A DNA stretch of 64,000 nucleotides from Bacteroides fragilis (GTDB taxonomy: Bacteria > Bacteroidota > Bacteroidia > Bacteroidales > Bacteroidaceae), in NCBI RefSeq assembly GCF_002849695.1, contig NZ_CP018937.1, positions 2,418,001 to 2,482,000 of the forward strand, written 5' to 3'. The first letter of the stretch is position 1; the number at the start of each line of letters is the position of its first letter. The position numbers were made by a program, and so were the translations under genes. Of this stretch, positions 8,735-16,919 are shown one piece after another. The notes beneath the pieces are model-generated. The model did not search any database, had not been told where the DNA came from, and saw only the letters and a program-made list of their open reading frames with translations.

Positions 8735-10054
8735 ATGAATCAGCGTCTCTCCGATATATGGAAATTCATTACCTATGATATCTGGCGGATTACGGAAAGC
8801 GAAGTCACCCGCACCAAGTTCTCGATATACAATATCATCAAAACGATCTATCTCTGCGTCAACCGCTTCAACAAAGACCGCATCGTAAACAAAGCCTCAG
8901 CACTGACCTACAGCACACTGCTCGCCATTGTGCCCATCCTGGCCATCGTCTTTGCCATTGCACGCGGATTCGGTGTTTCCACTTTGATGGAAAGCCAGTT
9001 TCGTGATGGTTTCGGAGGTTCCACCGAAGCGACGGATGTTATCCTCCAATTCGTAGACTCGTATCTGTCACAAACCAAAAACGGTATTTTTATCGGAGTC
9101 GGCCTGGTCATGTTGTTGTGGACCGTGCTCAACCTGGTCAGTAACATTGAAATCACCTTCAACCGCATCTGGCAAGTGAAAAAAGGACGCAGCATGTACC
9201 GCAAAATCACCGATTATTTTTCAATGTTCCTGCTGATGCCGATCCTGATCGTGGTATCGGGAGGTCTTTCCATCTTTGTGGGCACTATGCTGAAGAGTAT
9301 GGCGGATTTTGTTTTGCTTGCTCCTATCCTGAAATTCCTGATCCGCCTGATCCCGTTCGTGCTGACCTGGCTGATGTTTACAGGACTCTACATCTTCATG
9401 CCCAATACGAAGGTAAAATTCAAGCATGCGCTGATTTCCGGTATCCTTGCCGGTTCCGCTTACCAGGCATTCCAGTTCCTGTACATCAGCAGCCAGTTGT
9501 GGGTGTCCAAGTACAATGCCATTTACGGTAGTTTTGCCGCCCTGCCGATGTTCCTGTTATGGTTGCAAATATCATGGACCATCTGCCTGTTCGGTGCCGA
9601 ACTGACCTACGCCGGACAGAATATCCGTAACTTCAGTTTCGACAGAGACACGCAGAATATCAGCCGCCGTTACCGGGACTTCATCTCCATCCTGATAATG
9701 TCTCTTATAGCCAAACGTTTTGAAAACAATGAAACGCCTTACACCGCCGAAGAGATATCCGAAGAGCATCGCATCCCTATCCGGCTGACCAACCAGATAC
9801 TCTATCAACTGCAAGAGATTCATCTGATCCACGAAGTTGTGACCGATCAGAAAAGTGAAGACATCGCATATCAGCCTTCCATCGACATCAATCAACTGAA
9901 CGTCGCTTTACTGCTCGACCGGCTGGATACTTACGGCTCAGAAGACTTCAAAGTAGATAAAGACGAGGAATTCAGCGAACAGTGGAAAGTATTACTCGAC
10001 TCAAGGGAGGAATATTATAAAAAGGCAAGCAAAGTGCTGCTGAAAGACTTGTAG
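8735..10054 (+). CDS. YihY/BrkB-family inner membrane protein
   Basis: This 439-residue protein has the YihY (once misnamed RNase BN) membrane domain with about six transmembrane helices between residues 55 and 300, including the family-typical ALTYSTLLAIVPILAIVF and YGSFAALPMFLLWLQISW. A C-terminal cytoplasmic part of about 130 residues resembles a winged-helix region (TAEEISEEHRIPIRLTNQIL) and is an addition to the shorter family members. Its function is not established; transport has been suggested for relatives. It lies just after rnpB. Confidence 0.88.
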   Translation: MNQRLSDIWKFITYDIWRITESEVTRTKFSIYNIIKTIYLCVNRFNKDRIVNKASALTYSTLLAIVPILAIVFAIARGFGVSTLMESQFRDGFGGSTEATDVILQFVDSYLSQTKNGIFIGVGLVMLLWTVLNLVSNIEITFNRIWQVKKGRSMYRKITDYFSMFLLMPILIVVSGGLSIFVGTMLKSMADFVLLAPILKFLIRLIPFVLTWLMFTGLYIFMPNTKVKFKHALISGILAGSAYQAFQFLYISSQLWVSKYNAIYGSFAALPMFLLWLQISWTICLFGAELTYAGQNIRNFSFDRDTQNISRRYRDFISILIMSLIAKRFENNETPYTAEEISEEHRIPIRLTNQILYQLQEIHLIHEVVTDQKSEDIAYQPSIDINQLNVALLLDRLDTYGSEDFKVDKDEEFSEQWKVLLDSREEYYKKASKVLLKDL

Positions 10055-10072
10055 CTCATCACAGAGTAACAC

Positions 10073-10225
10073 ATTCACCACAGAGGACACAGAGGACACA
10101 GAGTTTAATTAGCTGCGCTCAATCTGTTTTCAGACAAAAGAACACACGAATACATAAAGAATCATCTGCCCTTTTGTCCTTATGTCTAAAAAAACTCTGT
10201 GTCCTCTGTGTCCTCTGTGGTGAAT
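10073..10225. repeat. Long inverted repeat, GAGGACACAGAG sub-type
   Basis: Left arm ATTCACCACAGAGGACACAG continues with a second GGACACAGAG unit; the complementary right arm ends GTCCTCTGTGGTGAAT. The arms enclose about 80 bases of unrelated sequence. The arms are built of 9-base GAGGACACA units, unlike the GATTACACA units of other copies. Confidence 0.8.
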
Positions 10226-10596
10226 GTCTCCTGCCGGCAGAGGCCGTTCACCCTGCCGCCATTTACCTCCGATGATGCCGTCATTCCGTTCACTTCCCCC
10301 AAATGGGGTGCTACACACGACGTTCCGTGCTTGAGGTGGAAGGAGGATCGGGAGTAACTCTGCTTTCTCTTCTTCTCCTTCTTCTTCTTTCTCTTTTAAT
10401 ATATTCTTTTCTTAGCACCGTGTTACGGTGAAACGCCCATTGGCAGCACGTTTCACGGTGACTTCCACCGCTCCCCACGGTGACGGTTCCGGCAACCGTA
10501 GTCCCGGTTGCAGCGGGTTATCGACGGTCCGTCCCGGTTGAAATGCGGTTCTGGACGGGGGTGTTCGGGTCGGTGAATCAGAGATTATTCAGTTCA
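10226..10596. other. Gene-free stretch with short inverted words
   Basis: No convincing coding frame lies here; the forward frame starting at 10480 is a shadow of the nitroreductase. The left part is polypyrimidine-rich (around 10360-10400). Between 10410 and 10530 there are several CACGGTGA, GTGAAACG/CGTTTCAC and GGTTCCGG words able to form small hairpins. I cannot assign a function. Confidence 0.4.
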
Positions 10597-11136
10597 TTAA
10601 TAGCTGTTATAAGAAACAACTTTCTCCTTTTCTTTTCGGATCTTTTTCCGTTTCTCCTTCACCGGATAGCCAATCAGCACATCCAGCAACACACGTTTCG
10701 AAGAGGGAATACCGGTCAGGCTCTTCACCTCTTTCTCGTCAAACCAGCCGAGTATGCACGATCCCAACCCTTCGCTTTCGGCAGCCAGCACAATGTGCGC
10801 AACCGCAATGCCTATATCGATCTGCGGAAAATGCTTCCCTTTCAGTTTGCCGCCCAGCCTGGACGTTATGTTAGCCGACTCTTCTACAATCAGTATGTGC
10901 ACAGGAGCATCTTTAGCAAATTTATTCATTCCCAACCCCGCAGCAGCTTTGCCAACCTTCTCCGCCAATAACGGATCGGTTACTACCACAAACTTCCAGG
11001 GTTGCGCATTGCATGCGGAAGGTGCCAAACGTCCTGCCTCGAGGATACGTTCCAGCTTATCCGGTTCCACAGGACGTGATTTATCATAGGCCCTGTCACT
11101 TTGCCGGGCATTTACCAATTGCAGAAAGTCGTTCAT
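10597..11136 (-). CDS. Nitroreductase-family FMN oxidoreductase
   Basis: This 179-residue protein fits the nitroreductase family: RQSDRAYDKSRPV near the start binds FMN phosphate, APSACNAQPWKFVVV is the second FMN-contact motif, and GLGSCILGWFDEKEV with the C-terminal IGYPVKEKRKK complete the pattern. Such enzymes use NAD(P)H to reduce nitro groups, quinones or flavins as dimers. It lies 11 bases downstream of riboflavin synthase on the same strand, so it is likely co-transcribed with the gene that supplies its cofactor precursor. The physiological substrate is unknown. Confidence 0.92.
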   Translation of the reverse strand: MNDFLQLVNARQSDRAYDKSRPVEPDKLERILEAGRLAPSACNAQPWKFVVVTDPLLAEKVGKAAAGLGMNKFAKDAPVHILIVEESANITSRLGGKLKGKHFPQIDIGIAVAHIVLAAESEGLGSCILGWFDEKEVKSLTGIPSSKRVLLDVLIGYPVKEKRKKIRKEKEKVVSYNSY

Positions 11137-11147
11137 ACCTGGTCCTG

Positions 11148-11750
11148 CTATTTATATTGAATCATCCGGCTGATGTACTTGCCGATGATGTCAAATTCAA
11201 GGTTCACAATACTGCCTACCTCAAAAGTATGGAAATTGGTATGCTCGTAAGTATATGGAATAATCGCTACCTGGAAAGTATCGTCCGTCGGATTGCATAC
11301 CGTCAGACTGACACCGTTCACCGTTACCGATCCCTTATCTACGGTGATGTAGCCACGTTTAGCCATTTCCTTGTCGAAAGCATATTTAAACGTGAAATAC
11401 CAACTTCCGTCCGCATCTTTTATACCGATACATTCGGCAGTCTGATCCACATGTCCCTGCACAATGTGTCCGTCCAGACGTCCGTTCATCATCATACTGC
11501 GTTCCACGTTCACCTTGTCCCCCACCTTCAGCAACCGGAGGTTCGAGCGGTCCAGTGTCTCTTTCATGGCAGTCACTGTATAGGTATCTTCCGTCATGCT
11601 GACCACAGTCAGACAGACTCCATTGTGCGAGATACTCTGATCTATCTTCAACTCGTTTACAAACGAACACTTCAGTGTGAAATGTATATTCTCCTGGTCT
11701 TTCACCAGTGCTACAACGGTAGCGTACTCTTCTACGATTCCGGAAAACAT
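11148..11750 (-). CDS. ribE: Riboflavin synthase alpha subunit
   Basis: The enzyme dismutates two 6,7-dimethyl-8-ribityllumazine molecules to riboflavin. The protein shows the two internally repeated lumazine-binding domains: the first from MFSGIVEEYATV with ISHNGVCLTVV, the second with GHVDQTAECIGI and VTVNGVSLTVCN. I choose the Met of MFSGIVEE (200 residues) because all family members begin there; the ATG ten codons upstream (11780) would add a non-conserved tail. A -7 box lies at 11813-11820. The nitroreductase gene follows closely. Confidence 0.95.
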   Translation of the reverse strand: MFSGIVEEYATVVALVKDQENIHFTLKCSFVNELKIDQSISHNGVCLTVVSMTEDTYTVTAMKETLDRSNLRLLKVGDKVNVERSMMMNGRLDGHIVQGHVDQTAECIGIKDADGSWYFTFKYAFDKEMAKRGYITVDKGSVTVNGVSLTVCNPTDDTFQVAIIPYTYEHTNFHTFEVGSIVNLEFDIIGKYISRMIQYK

Positions 11751-11812
11751 AGTTCTATTTTTAATATTAGGATTTACCATTCAAAAAGATGCGTACGCGC
11801 ATCAACGGGGGT

Positions 11813-11820
11813 CAAAGATA
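11813..11820 (-). promoter_or_regulatory. -7 box upstream of ribE
   Basis: The minus strand reads TATCTTTG about 63 bases before the MFSGIVEE start. A small GATGCG/CGCATC hairpin follows in the predicted leader. No good -33 match. Confidence 0.45.
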
Positions 11821-11854
11821 CAAAGAAAATGGGAGAGAGTGAGTGAATAAACAT

Positions 11855-11944
11855 AAAAAAGCGGGGCTTTTCACAAAGCCCCGCTTTTCAGTTTTCAATA
11901 GGTATTAGTTTTTTTTTAAGGTAAAAAGATTGTTTTCAGGATAA
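11855..11944 (-). ncRNA. Predicted small RNA of about 90 bases, own promoter and terminator
   Basis: A full promoter (TTTG, 21-base spacer, TATATTTG on the minus strand, 11950-11982) lies about 65 bases before a strong intrinsic terminator (11861-11884 followed by a T run). The enclosed transcript contains no convincing open frame. The ribE gene has a separate -7 box further downstream, which argues for an independent RNA rather than a ribE leader. An attenuated long leader of ribE is the alternative. It does not look like an FMN riboswitch. Confidence 0.5.
11861..11884 (-). terminator. Intrinsic terminator
   Basis: GCGGGGCTTT pairs with AAAGCCCCGC across a 4-base loop. On the minus strand it is followed by a run of six or more T; on the plus strand by four T. 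Confidence 0.85.
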
Positions 11945-11949
11945 CGGTG

Positions 11950-11982
11950 CAAATATAGGTGCTTTTCTCGTTATGAACCAAA
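11950..11982 (-). promoter_or_regulatory. Promoter of the predicted small RNA
   Basis: On the minus strand TTTG (11979-11982), 21 bases, then TATATTTG (11950-11957), matching the Bacteroidetes -33/-7 consensus and spacing. Confidence 0.6.
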
Positions 11983-12047
11983 TATAAAAACATGTCATAT
12001 AACATCTTTTTGATTTTTCTTTGGATTTATTATCATTTCAAAAAAAA

Positions 12048-12073
12048 CTCCTGTAACCGAACCGTTACAGGAG
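12048..12073 (-). terminator. Terminator of the pst-phoU operon
   Basis: CTCCTGTAAC pairs perfectly with GTTACAGGAG across a 6-base loop, and on the minus strand a run of seven or more T follows. It lies about 60 bases past the phoU stop. Confidence 0.85.
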
Positions 12074-12131
12074 ACAAATATATGACATTTTTTTAAGTAG
12101 CACTAATTTTTGTTTAAAAATTTGCGATTTA

Positions 12132-12821
12132 TTATTTATCGGGATAATGCTCTTCTACCTTGCCACTATGCTTCAAGACTTTAGCGTCTATGAAAAAGAC
12201 AATTTCCTCGGCAATATTCGTTATATGGTCGCCAGAACGCTCCAGCTTACGGAATACCCCTACCAGATTCAGGCAAGACAGCGTGCTTTCGGGATGCTCT
12301 CTGATATAATCAGCCAATATCGCTGTAGCTTCGGCATTAATCTCGTCCAATAAATTATCTTTAGCGAATACGGAAGTTGCCAGTTCGAGACTTTCTTCGT
12401 TCAGCGCACGTTTGGCCACCTCGAGCATAGAAAGCACCTGTCTCTGCATCTCTTCCAGACGAAGGCGTTTCAGTAAGTCTCCATCCAGAATAGGCTCCTC
12501 ACTCTTCAGCACAAAACGTGCGATTCCCTCGGCAAAGTCGCCCAAACGTTCCAGATTCGTATTGATTTTCAACATAGCCAACACAAAGCGAAGATCGATA
12601 GCGACCGGATTATACAAGGCAATCACATCCTCCACGTCACTGTCTATCTTCAACTCAAAAGCATTCACTCTGCGCTCACGGACAATCACCTGCTGGGCCA
12701 GTTCCTTATCCAGTGTCAGTACAGCCTCTCCTGCTCTATCCAGCTGATTGTAAACCAATGTCCACATCTCGTCTATTTCCTTTTTCAGCAGAACAAGTTC
12801 TGATTCTATAAACTTCACCAT
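12132..12821 (-). CDS. phoU: Phosphate signalling/transport regulator PhoU
   Basis: The 229-residue protein consists of the two repeated three-helix PhoU domains, with the metal-cluster motif seen in RRVNAFELKIDSDVED and again in DNLLDEINAEATA. PhoU links the Pst transporter to the PhoR histidine kinase and represses the Pho response when phosphate is plentiful. It is last in the pstC-pstA-pstB-phoU order on the minus strand, as in most bacteria. Confidence 0.95.
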   Translation of the reverse strand: MVKFIESELVLLKKEIDEMWTLVYNQLDRAGEAVLTLDKELAQQVIVRERRVNAFELKIDSDVEDVIALYNPVAIDLRFVLAMLKINTNLERLGDFAEGIARFVLKSEEPILDGDLLKRLRLEEMQRQVLSMLEVAKRALNEESLELATSVFAKDNLLDEINAEATAILADYIREHPESTLSCLNLVGVFRKLERSGDHITNIAEEIVFFIDAKVLKHSGKVEEHYPDK

Positions 12822-12901
12822 ACTCTATGTATTAAATTAATTATTAAGCAAATATACAATATAAAACCATGTTTCGACGATCTGCGCCGAAAAATCACAG
12901 G

Positions 12902-13663
12902 TTACCCGAATCGTCCGGTAATATAATTCTGGGTGGCTTCTTTCTCCGGATTCGTAAAGATCTTCTTTGTATCGCCAAACTCCACCATCTGTCCCATATA
13001 GAAAAATGCCGTCTTATCACTAACACGGGCGGCCTGCTGCATGTTGTGCGTCACAATCACAATGGTATACCGTTCTTTCAGTTCATGAATCAATTCTTCC
13101 ACCTTTGCCGTCGAAATAGGGTCGAGTGCCGAAGCCGGCTCGTCCATCAGCAGCACCGAAGGAGATACAGCCATCGCACGGGCGATACAAAGGCGTTGCT
13201 GTTGTCCGCCGGATAAAGCATAAGCCGATTCCTTCAGTTTGTCCTTCACTTCATCCCAAAGGGCGGCACCCTTCAGGGTCTCCTCCACCCGCTGCCGGAT
13301 AAAAGCATTATCTTTCACTCCGTTCACCCTCAATCCGTAAGCTACATTCTCGAAAATGCTTTTCGGAAAAGGGTTAGGACGCTGGAACACCATGCCTACG
13401 TTTTTACGAAGTTCGTCTACCTGCACTCCTTTGTCATAGATATTTTCACCATCTATACGGATTTCCCCCGTCAGGCGAATGGCAGGGATCAAATCGTTCA
13501 TACGATTGAAGAGACGCAGAAAAGTAGATTTTCCACATCCGGAAGGACCTATAAACGCGACTACAGATTTTTCTTCAATCTGCATACTGATTCCCTTCAG
13601 TGCATGGAAATCACCATACCAGAAATTCACGTCACGCGCATCAATTTTCACTGTTGTATCCAT
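12902..13663 (-). CDS. pstB: Phosphate ABC transporter ATPase PstB
   Basis: This 253-residue ATPase powers phosphate import. Walker A is GPSGCGKST, the ABC signature is [15 protein letters not shown], and Walker B is [13 protein letters not shown], all intact. Length is standard. It lies 21 bases after pstA and 80 bases before phoU on the minus strand. Confidence 0.97.
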   Translation of the reverse strand: MDTTVKIDARDVNFWYGDFHALKGISMQIEEKSVVAFIGPSGCGKSTFLRLFNRMNDLIPAIRLTGEIRIDGENIYDKGVQVDELRKNVGMVFQRPNPFPKSIFENVAYGLRVNGVKDNAFIRQRVEETLKGAALWDEVKDKLKESAYALSGGQQQRLCIARAMAVSPSVLLMDEPASALDPISTAKVEELIHELKERYTIVIVTHNMQQAARVSDKTAFFYMGQMVEFGDTKKIFTNPEKEATQNYITGRFG

Positions 13664-13684
13664 ATTTTTTGTTGTACTCCGTCA

Positions 13685-14560
13685 CTAATTCATTTTTACT
13701 TTCTTTTCAAAATACTTCCGTAAAGCATTGGCCAGCAGGTTCACCAGGAGTATGATCGCAATCAATACCAAAGCCGTCCCGTAAGCCAAAGGCAACTGTG
13801 CCTCCATATCCGTGCCACTGGTCGATATCACATACAAATGATAGGGCAGCGCCATACACTGGTCTAAAATGCTTGTCGGCAACTGCGGAAGAAAATATGC
13901 CGCACACGTGAACAGGATCGGGGCCGTTTCTCCCGACACACGTCCCAAGGCAAGGATCAGTCCGGTTATGATATTCGGCATCCCCATAGGCAGAATCACG
14001 TGCCAGATGGTCTGTAACTTGGTAGCTCCCAATGCACGGCTTCCCTCACGCATGCTGTCCGGTATCGCCTTCAGCGCCTCTTCCGTGGTACGGATCACCA
14101 AAGGTACACAAAGCAGGCCCAATGTCAATGAACCGGCCAGAATACTATCTCCGAAGTCCATATAATTAACGAACAAAGCCATACCAAAGAGACCGAAAAC
14201 AATTGACGGAATGCCGCTCAGGTTATTGGTCATCACACGGATAAACCTCACCAGTTTTCCTTTCGGCGCATACTCGTTCATGTAAATTCCACTCATCACT
14301 CCCACCGGAAATGCAAAGAGCGCACTGCCTGTCATCAGATAGAATGTGCCCACGATAGCCGGCCAGATACCTCCTCCCGTCATCCCGTCGGTAGGTGCCG
14401 ATGTGAGAAAATCCCAACTGATGACACCGATACCCTTGTAAATGATGAACCCTAAAATCGCAAACAGAATCAGCACAATGCATAAACTCAGCAACCGGAA
14501 TATGCCGAAAGCGATGCCCTGCGAACGCCTTTTAGCTTTTGTATTATTCAGTATTTCCAT
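13685..14560 (-). CDS. pstA: Phosphate ABC transporter permease PstA
   Basis: The 291-residue inner-membrane permease has six predicted transmembrane helices and the family EAA-type loop (REGSRALGATKLQTIWHVILPMGMPNIITG). It pairs with PstC to form the phosphate channel. A single base separates its start from the pstC stop, indicating translational coupling. Confidence 0.96.
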   Translation of the reverse strand: MEILNNTKAKRRSQGIAFGIFRLLSLCIVLILFAILGFIIYKGIGVISWDFLTSAPTDGMTGGGIWPAIVGTFYLMTGSALFAFPVGVMSGIYMNEYAPKGKLVRFIRVMTNNLSGIPSIVFGLFGMALFVNYMDFGDSILAGSLTLGLLCVPLVIRTTEEALKAIPDSMREGSRALGATKLQTIWHVILPMGMPNIITGLILALGRVSGETAPILFTCAAYFLPQLPTSILDQCMALPYHLYVISTSGTDMEAQLPLAYGTALVLIAIILLVNLLANALRKYFEKKVKMN

Positions 14561-14561
14561 A

Positions 14562-15758
14562 TTACTTACTACGTTTTACGCCCTTAGATGAAATATACTC
14601 CACGCTAAAGTTGATGATTAATGTAATGAAGAACAGCACGACTCCCAAAAGGAAAAGAGCCTGATAGTGTGGTCCCCCTGCCGGTGCCTCTCCAAGTTCG
14701 GCCGCAATGGTGGCGGGGATCGTACGCAAAGGTTCGAGAATCGTAGTCGGAATCACGGCCGCATTTCCGGTTACCATCAGAACAGCCATCGTCTCGCCGA
14801 TGGCACGTCCGATGCCGAGCACCACCCCCGAAGTAATGCCTGAAATAGAATAAGGGATCACCACTTTATAAATGGTCTGCCACTGTGAAGCCCCGAGTGC
14901 CAGACTCGCTTCACGCATCGCACGGGGACAATTACGCATCGCGTCTTCAGTCACCGTTATAATCGTGGGCAATGCCATGATGGCAAGCACTATACTTCCG
15001 GCGAGTCCACTCTCACCTACCGGCAAATCGAATACTTTCTGAATCAGAGGCACAATCACGATCAACCCGAAAAAGCCATATACAACCGAAGGAATGCCAC
15101 TCAACAACTCGATCACCGGCTTCAGCCAACCGCGCACTTTCGGGTTGGCGACCTCGGACATATAGATCGACACCGACAGCCCGAACGGCAAAGCAATCAA
15201 TATGGCAAAAAGACTCACCCAAAGCGTACCGGTAATCAGCGGCAGAAAGCCGAACAGGGGTGCCGGTGTTGCCGTGGGAAACCATTCCGCTCCGGCAAAC
15301 ACATCTTTCACGGAAATGGTATTATCTTTTATAAAATGCACCGCATCCGGCTGAGTTACAAACTTCTGAGGAATAAAAGCTACGATCCCGGGCGTCTTCT
15401 GAATCAACTCCATAATCTTTGCCCCGGCATTTTCGTATGCCTCTCCCAGTTCTTCTTCCGAGTAGTAATGCGTGATGTCTTCCAGACGGAACACCCGGAT
15501 CGGCAGATCTTCACCTCCCAGTTCTTTCCAGTTGGTGATCTCTTCGTCAAAAACATCTTTAATCTGCATCGGTGTCAGTTCACTGACCTTGTTATCTTTG
15601 TTCAGTGCCAGCACATACCCTTCTTCGATAACCTTACTGCTGAACAGCCCGAATGCCTCTGTAAAAAGGAAAAGCACAATCAGCAGGATCGTAATACTCG
15701 TTACAAATCCGCTACAGGTCAAAATTCCTTCTATAATCCTTTCAAAAACCTTTTTCAT
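14562..15758 (-). CDS. pstC: Phosphate ABC transporter permease PstC with an inserted PstS-like periplasmic segment
   Basis: The permease part (from about residue 168) has the normal helices and EAA-type loop (REASLALGASQWQTIYKVVIPYSISG). The protein is 398 residues rather than the usual 300 or so because an extra stretch, roughly residues 45-165, sits between the first and second membrane helices. That stretch contains ELTPMQIKDVF..ITNWKELGG and PGIVAFIPQKFV, which parallel the PstS segments QLTRRQLEDIF..ITNWKQVGG and GAIGYVGLAYV. I infer a PstS-derived half-domain tethered in the periplasm, perhaps docking the binding protein. It is the first gene of the minus-strand pst operon; pstS is divergent. 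Confidence 0.93.
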   Translation of the reverse strand: MKKVFERIIEGILTCSGFVTSITILLIVLFLFTEAFGLFSSKVIEEGYVLALNKDNKVSELTPMQIKDVFDEEITNWKELGGEDLPIRVFRLEDITHYYSEEELGEAYENAGAKIMELIQKTPGIVAFIPQKFVTQPDAVHFIKDNTISVKDVFAGAEWFPTATPAPLFGFLPLITGTLWVSLFAILIALPFGLSVSIYMSEVANPKVRGWLKPVIELLSGIPSVVYGFFGLIVIVPLIQKVFDLPVGESGLAGSIVLAIMALPTIITVTEDAMRNCPRAMREASLALGASQWQTIYKVVIPYSISGITSGVVLGIGRAIGETMAVLMVTGNAAVIPTTILEPLRTIPATIAAELGEAPAGGPHYQALFLLGVVLFFITLIINFSVEYISSKGVKRSK

Positions 15759-15928
15759 ACCATCTGATTTTCATGATGCAAAGAAACAGAGTAAGTATTA
15801 AGGATGTGTGAATACCGTTTGAAGGAAGTGTTTCAAAGGTGTTACATTTATGTTACAAGGCGGAATATCGAACGTTTTGAAACAAGAATGTAATACACTA
15901 TTGCTTTATTTGCACATAAATATAGAAT

Positions 15929-16025
15929 CCACCACAGATTACACAGATTTTCACAGATCAATAATTAATCCCGTTGGTATGATAAGATTAAAAGTTCTGT
16001 GAAAATCTGTGTAATCTGTGGTGAA
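15929..16025. repeat. Long inverted repeat, CACAGATTACACAG family
   Basis: Arms CCACCACAGATTACACAG and its complement enclose an AT-rich centre. It ends about 20 bases before the pstS ATG, so unless the promoter lies inside it the element is in the pstS 5' untranslated region. Confidence 0.85.
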
Positions 16026-16045
16026 AGAAATAAAAACTTAATCAT

Positions 16046-16858
16046 ATGAAAGTTAGAACTATCTTATTCGCCGCCCTCTCCCTCGCAGCACTGAATGCCA
16101 ATGCCCAACGCATTAAAGGCAGTGACACCGTATTGCCCGTAGCCCAGCAAACAGCCGAACGCTTCATGAACCGGGAACCCGATGCCCGTGTCACCGTCAC
16201 CGGAGGTGGTACAGGAGTGGGTATCTCCGCCCTGTTGGATAATACCACTGACATCGCCATGGCTTCACGCCCCATTAAGTTCAGCGAAAAGATGAAAGCC
16301 AAAGCTGCCAAACGGGACATAGACGAAGTGATCGTTGCCTATGACGCGCTTGCCGTTGTTGTCCACCCGTCCAATCCGGTGAAGCAACTCACCCGCCGGC
16401 AACTCGAAGACATCTTCCGCGGCAAGATAACCAACTGGAAACAGGTGGGAGGCGATGACCGCAAAATAGTGGTTTACTCCCGCGAAACCTCTTCCGGTAC
16501 CTACGAATTCTTTAAGGAGAGCGTCCTCAAGAACAAAAATTATATGAGCAGCAGCCTTTCCATGCCTGCCACCGGAGCCATTATCCAGTCGGTCAGCCAG
16601 ACCAAAGGTGCCATTGGTTACGTAGGACTCGCCTATGTGTCTCCACGCATCAAAACCCTGTCCGTTTCATATGACGGAGAACACTATGCCGGTCCCACCG
16701 TAGAGAACGCCACCAACAAGACATATCCCATTGTCCGCCCCCTCTATTATTATTATGACGTAAAGAACAAAGCACAAATCGCTCCCCTGCTCGAGTTTAT
16801 TCTTTCTCCCGAGGGACAGGATATTATAAAAAAGAGTGGATATATACCCGTGAAATAA
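16046..16858 (+). CDS. pstS: Phosphate-binding protein PstS
   Basis: This 270-residue periplasmic protein has a signal peptide (residues 1-20, cleavage after NANA) and a PBP-like fold. Phosphate-binding residues are in IKGSDTVLP, GGGTGVGISAL and SRETSSGTYEFF. It delivers phosphate to PstCA. It is transcribed away from the pstCAB-phoU operon, so regulation is probably by a separate promoter in the 290-base divergent region, where I could not find a full -33/-7 pair. Confidence 0.96.
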   Translation: MKVRTILFAALSLAALNANAQRIKGSDTVLPVAQQTAERFMNREPDARVTVTGGGTGVGISALLDNTTDIAMASRPIKFSEKMKAKAAKRDIDEVIVAYDALAVVVHPSNPVKQLTRRQLEDIFRGKITNWKQVGGDDRKIVVYSRETSSGTYEFFKESVLKNKNYMSSSLSMPATGAIIQSVSQTKGAIGYVGLAYVSPRIKTLSVSYDGEHYAGPTVENATNKTYPIVRPLYYYYDVKNKAQIAPLLEFILSPEGQDIIKKSGYIPVK

Positions 16859-16879
16859 GGTTATACAAAAAAAATATCC

Positions 16880-16887
16880 TACTTTTG
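16880..16887 (+). promoter_or_regulatory. -7 box upstream of glnS
   Basis: TACTTTTG matches TAnnTTTG and lies 32 bases before the glnS ATG. No TTTG at the -33 distance. Confidence 0.5.
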
Positions 16888-16919
16888 CAGCAACTTATTA
16901 GCTACGAGCTTTTATAATA

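Noticed and set aside
10130..10318. Frames with His-Arg-Gly repeats over the inverted repeats (also near 18658-18939)
   Set aside because: The repeating peptides are translations of the GAGGACACAGAG units, not proteins under selection.
11750..11950. FMN riboswitch upstream of riboflavin synthase
   Set aside because: The leader is too short and lacks the conserved RFN-element segments.
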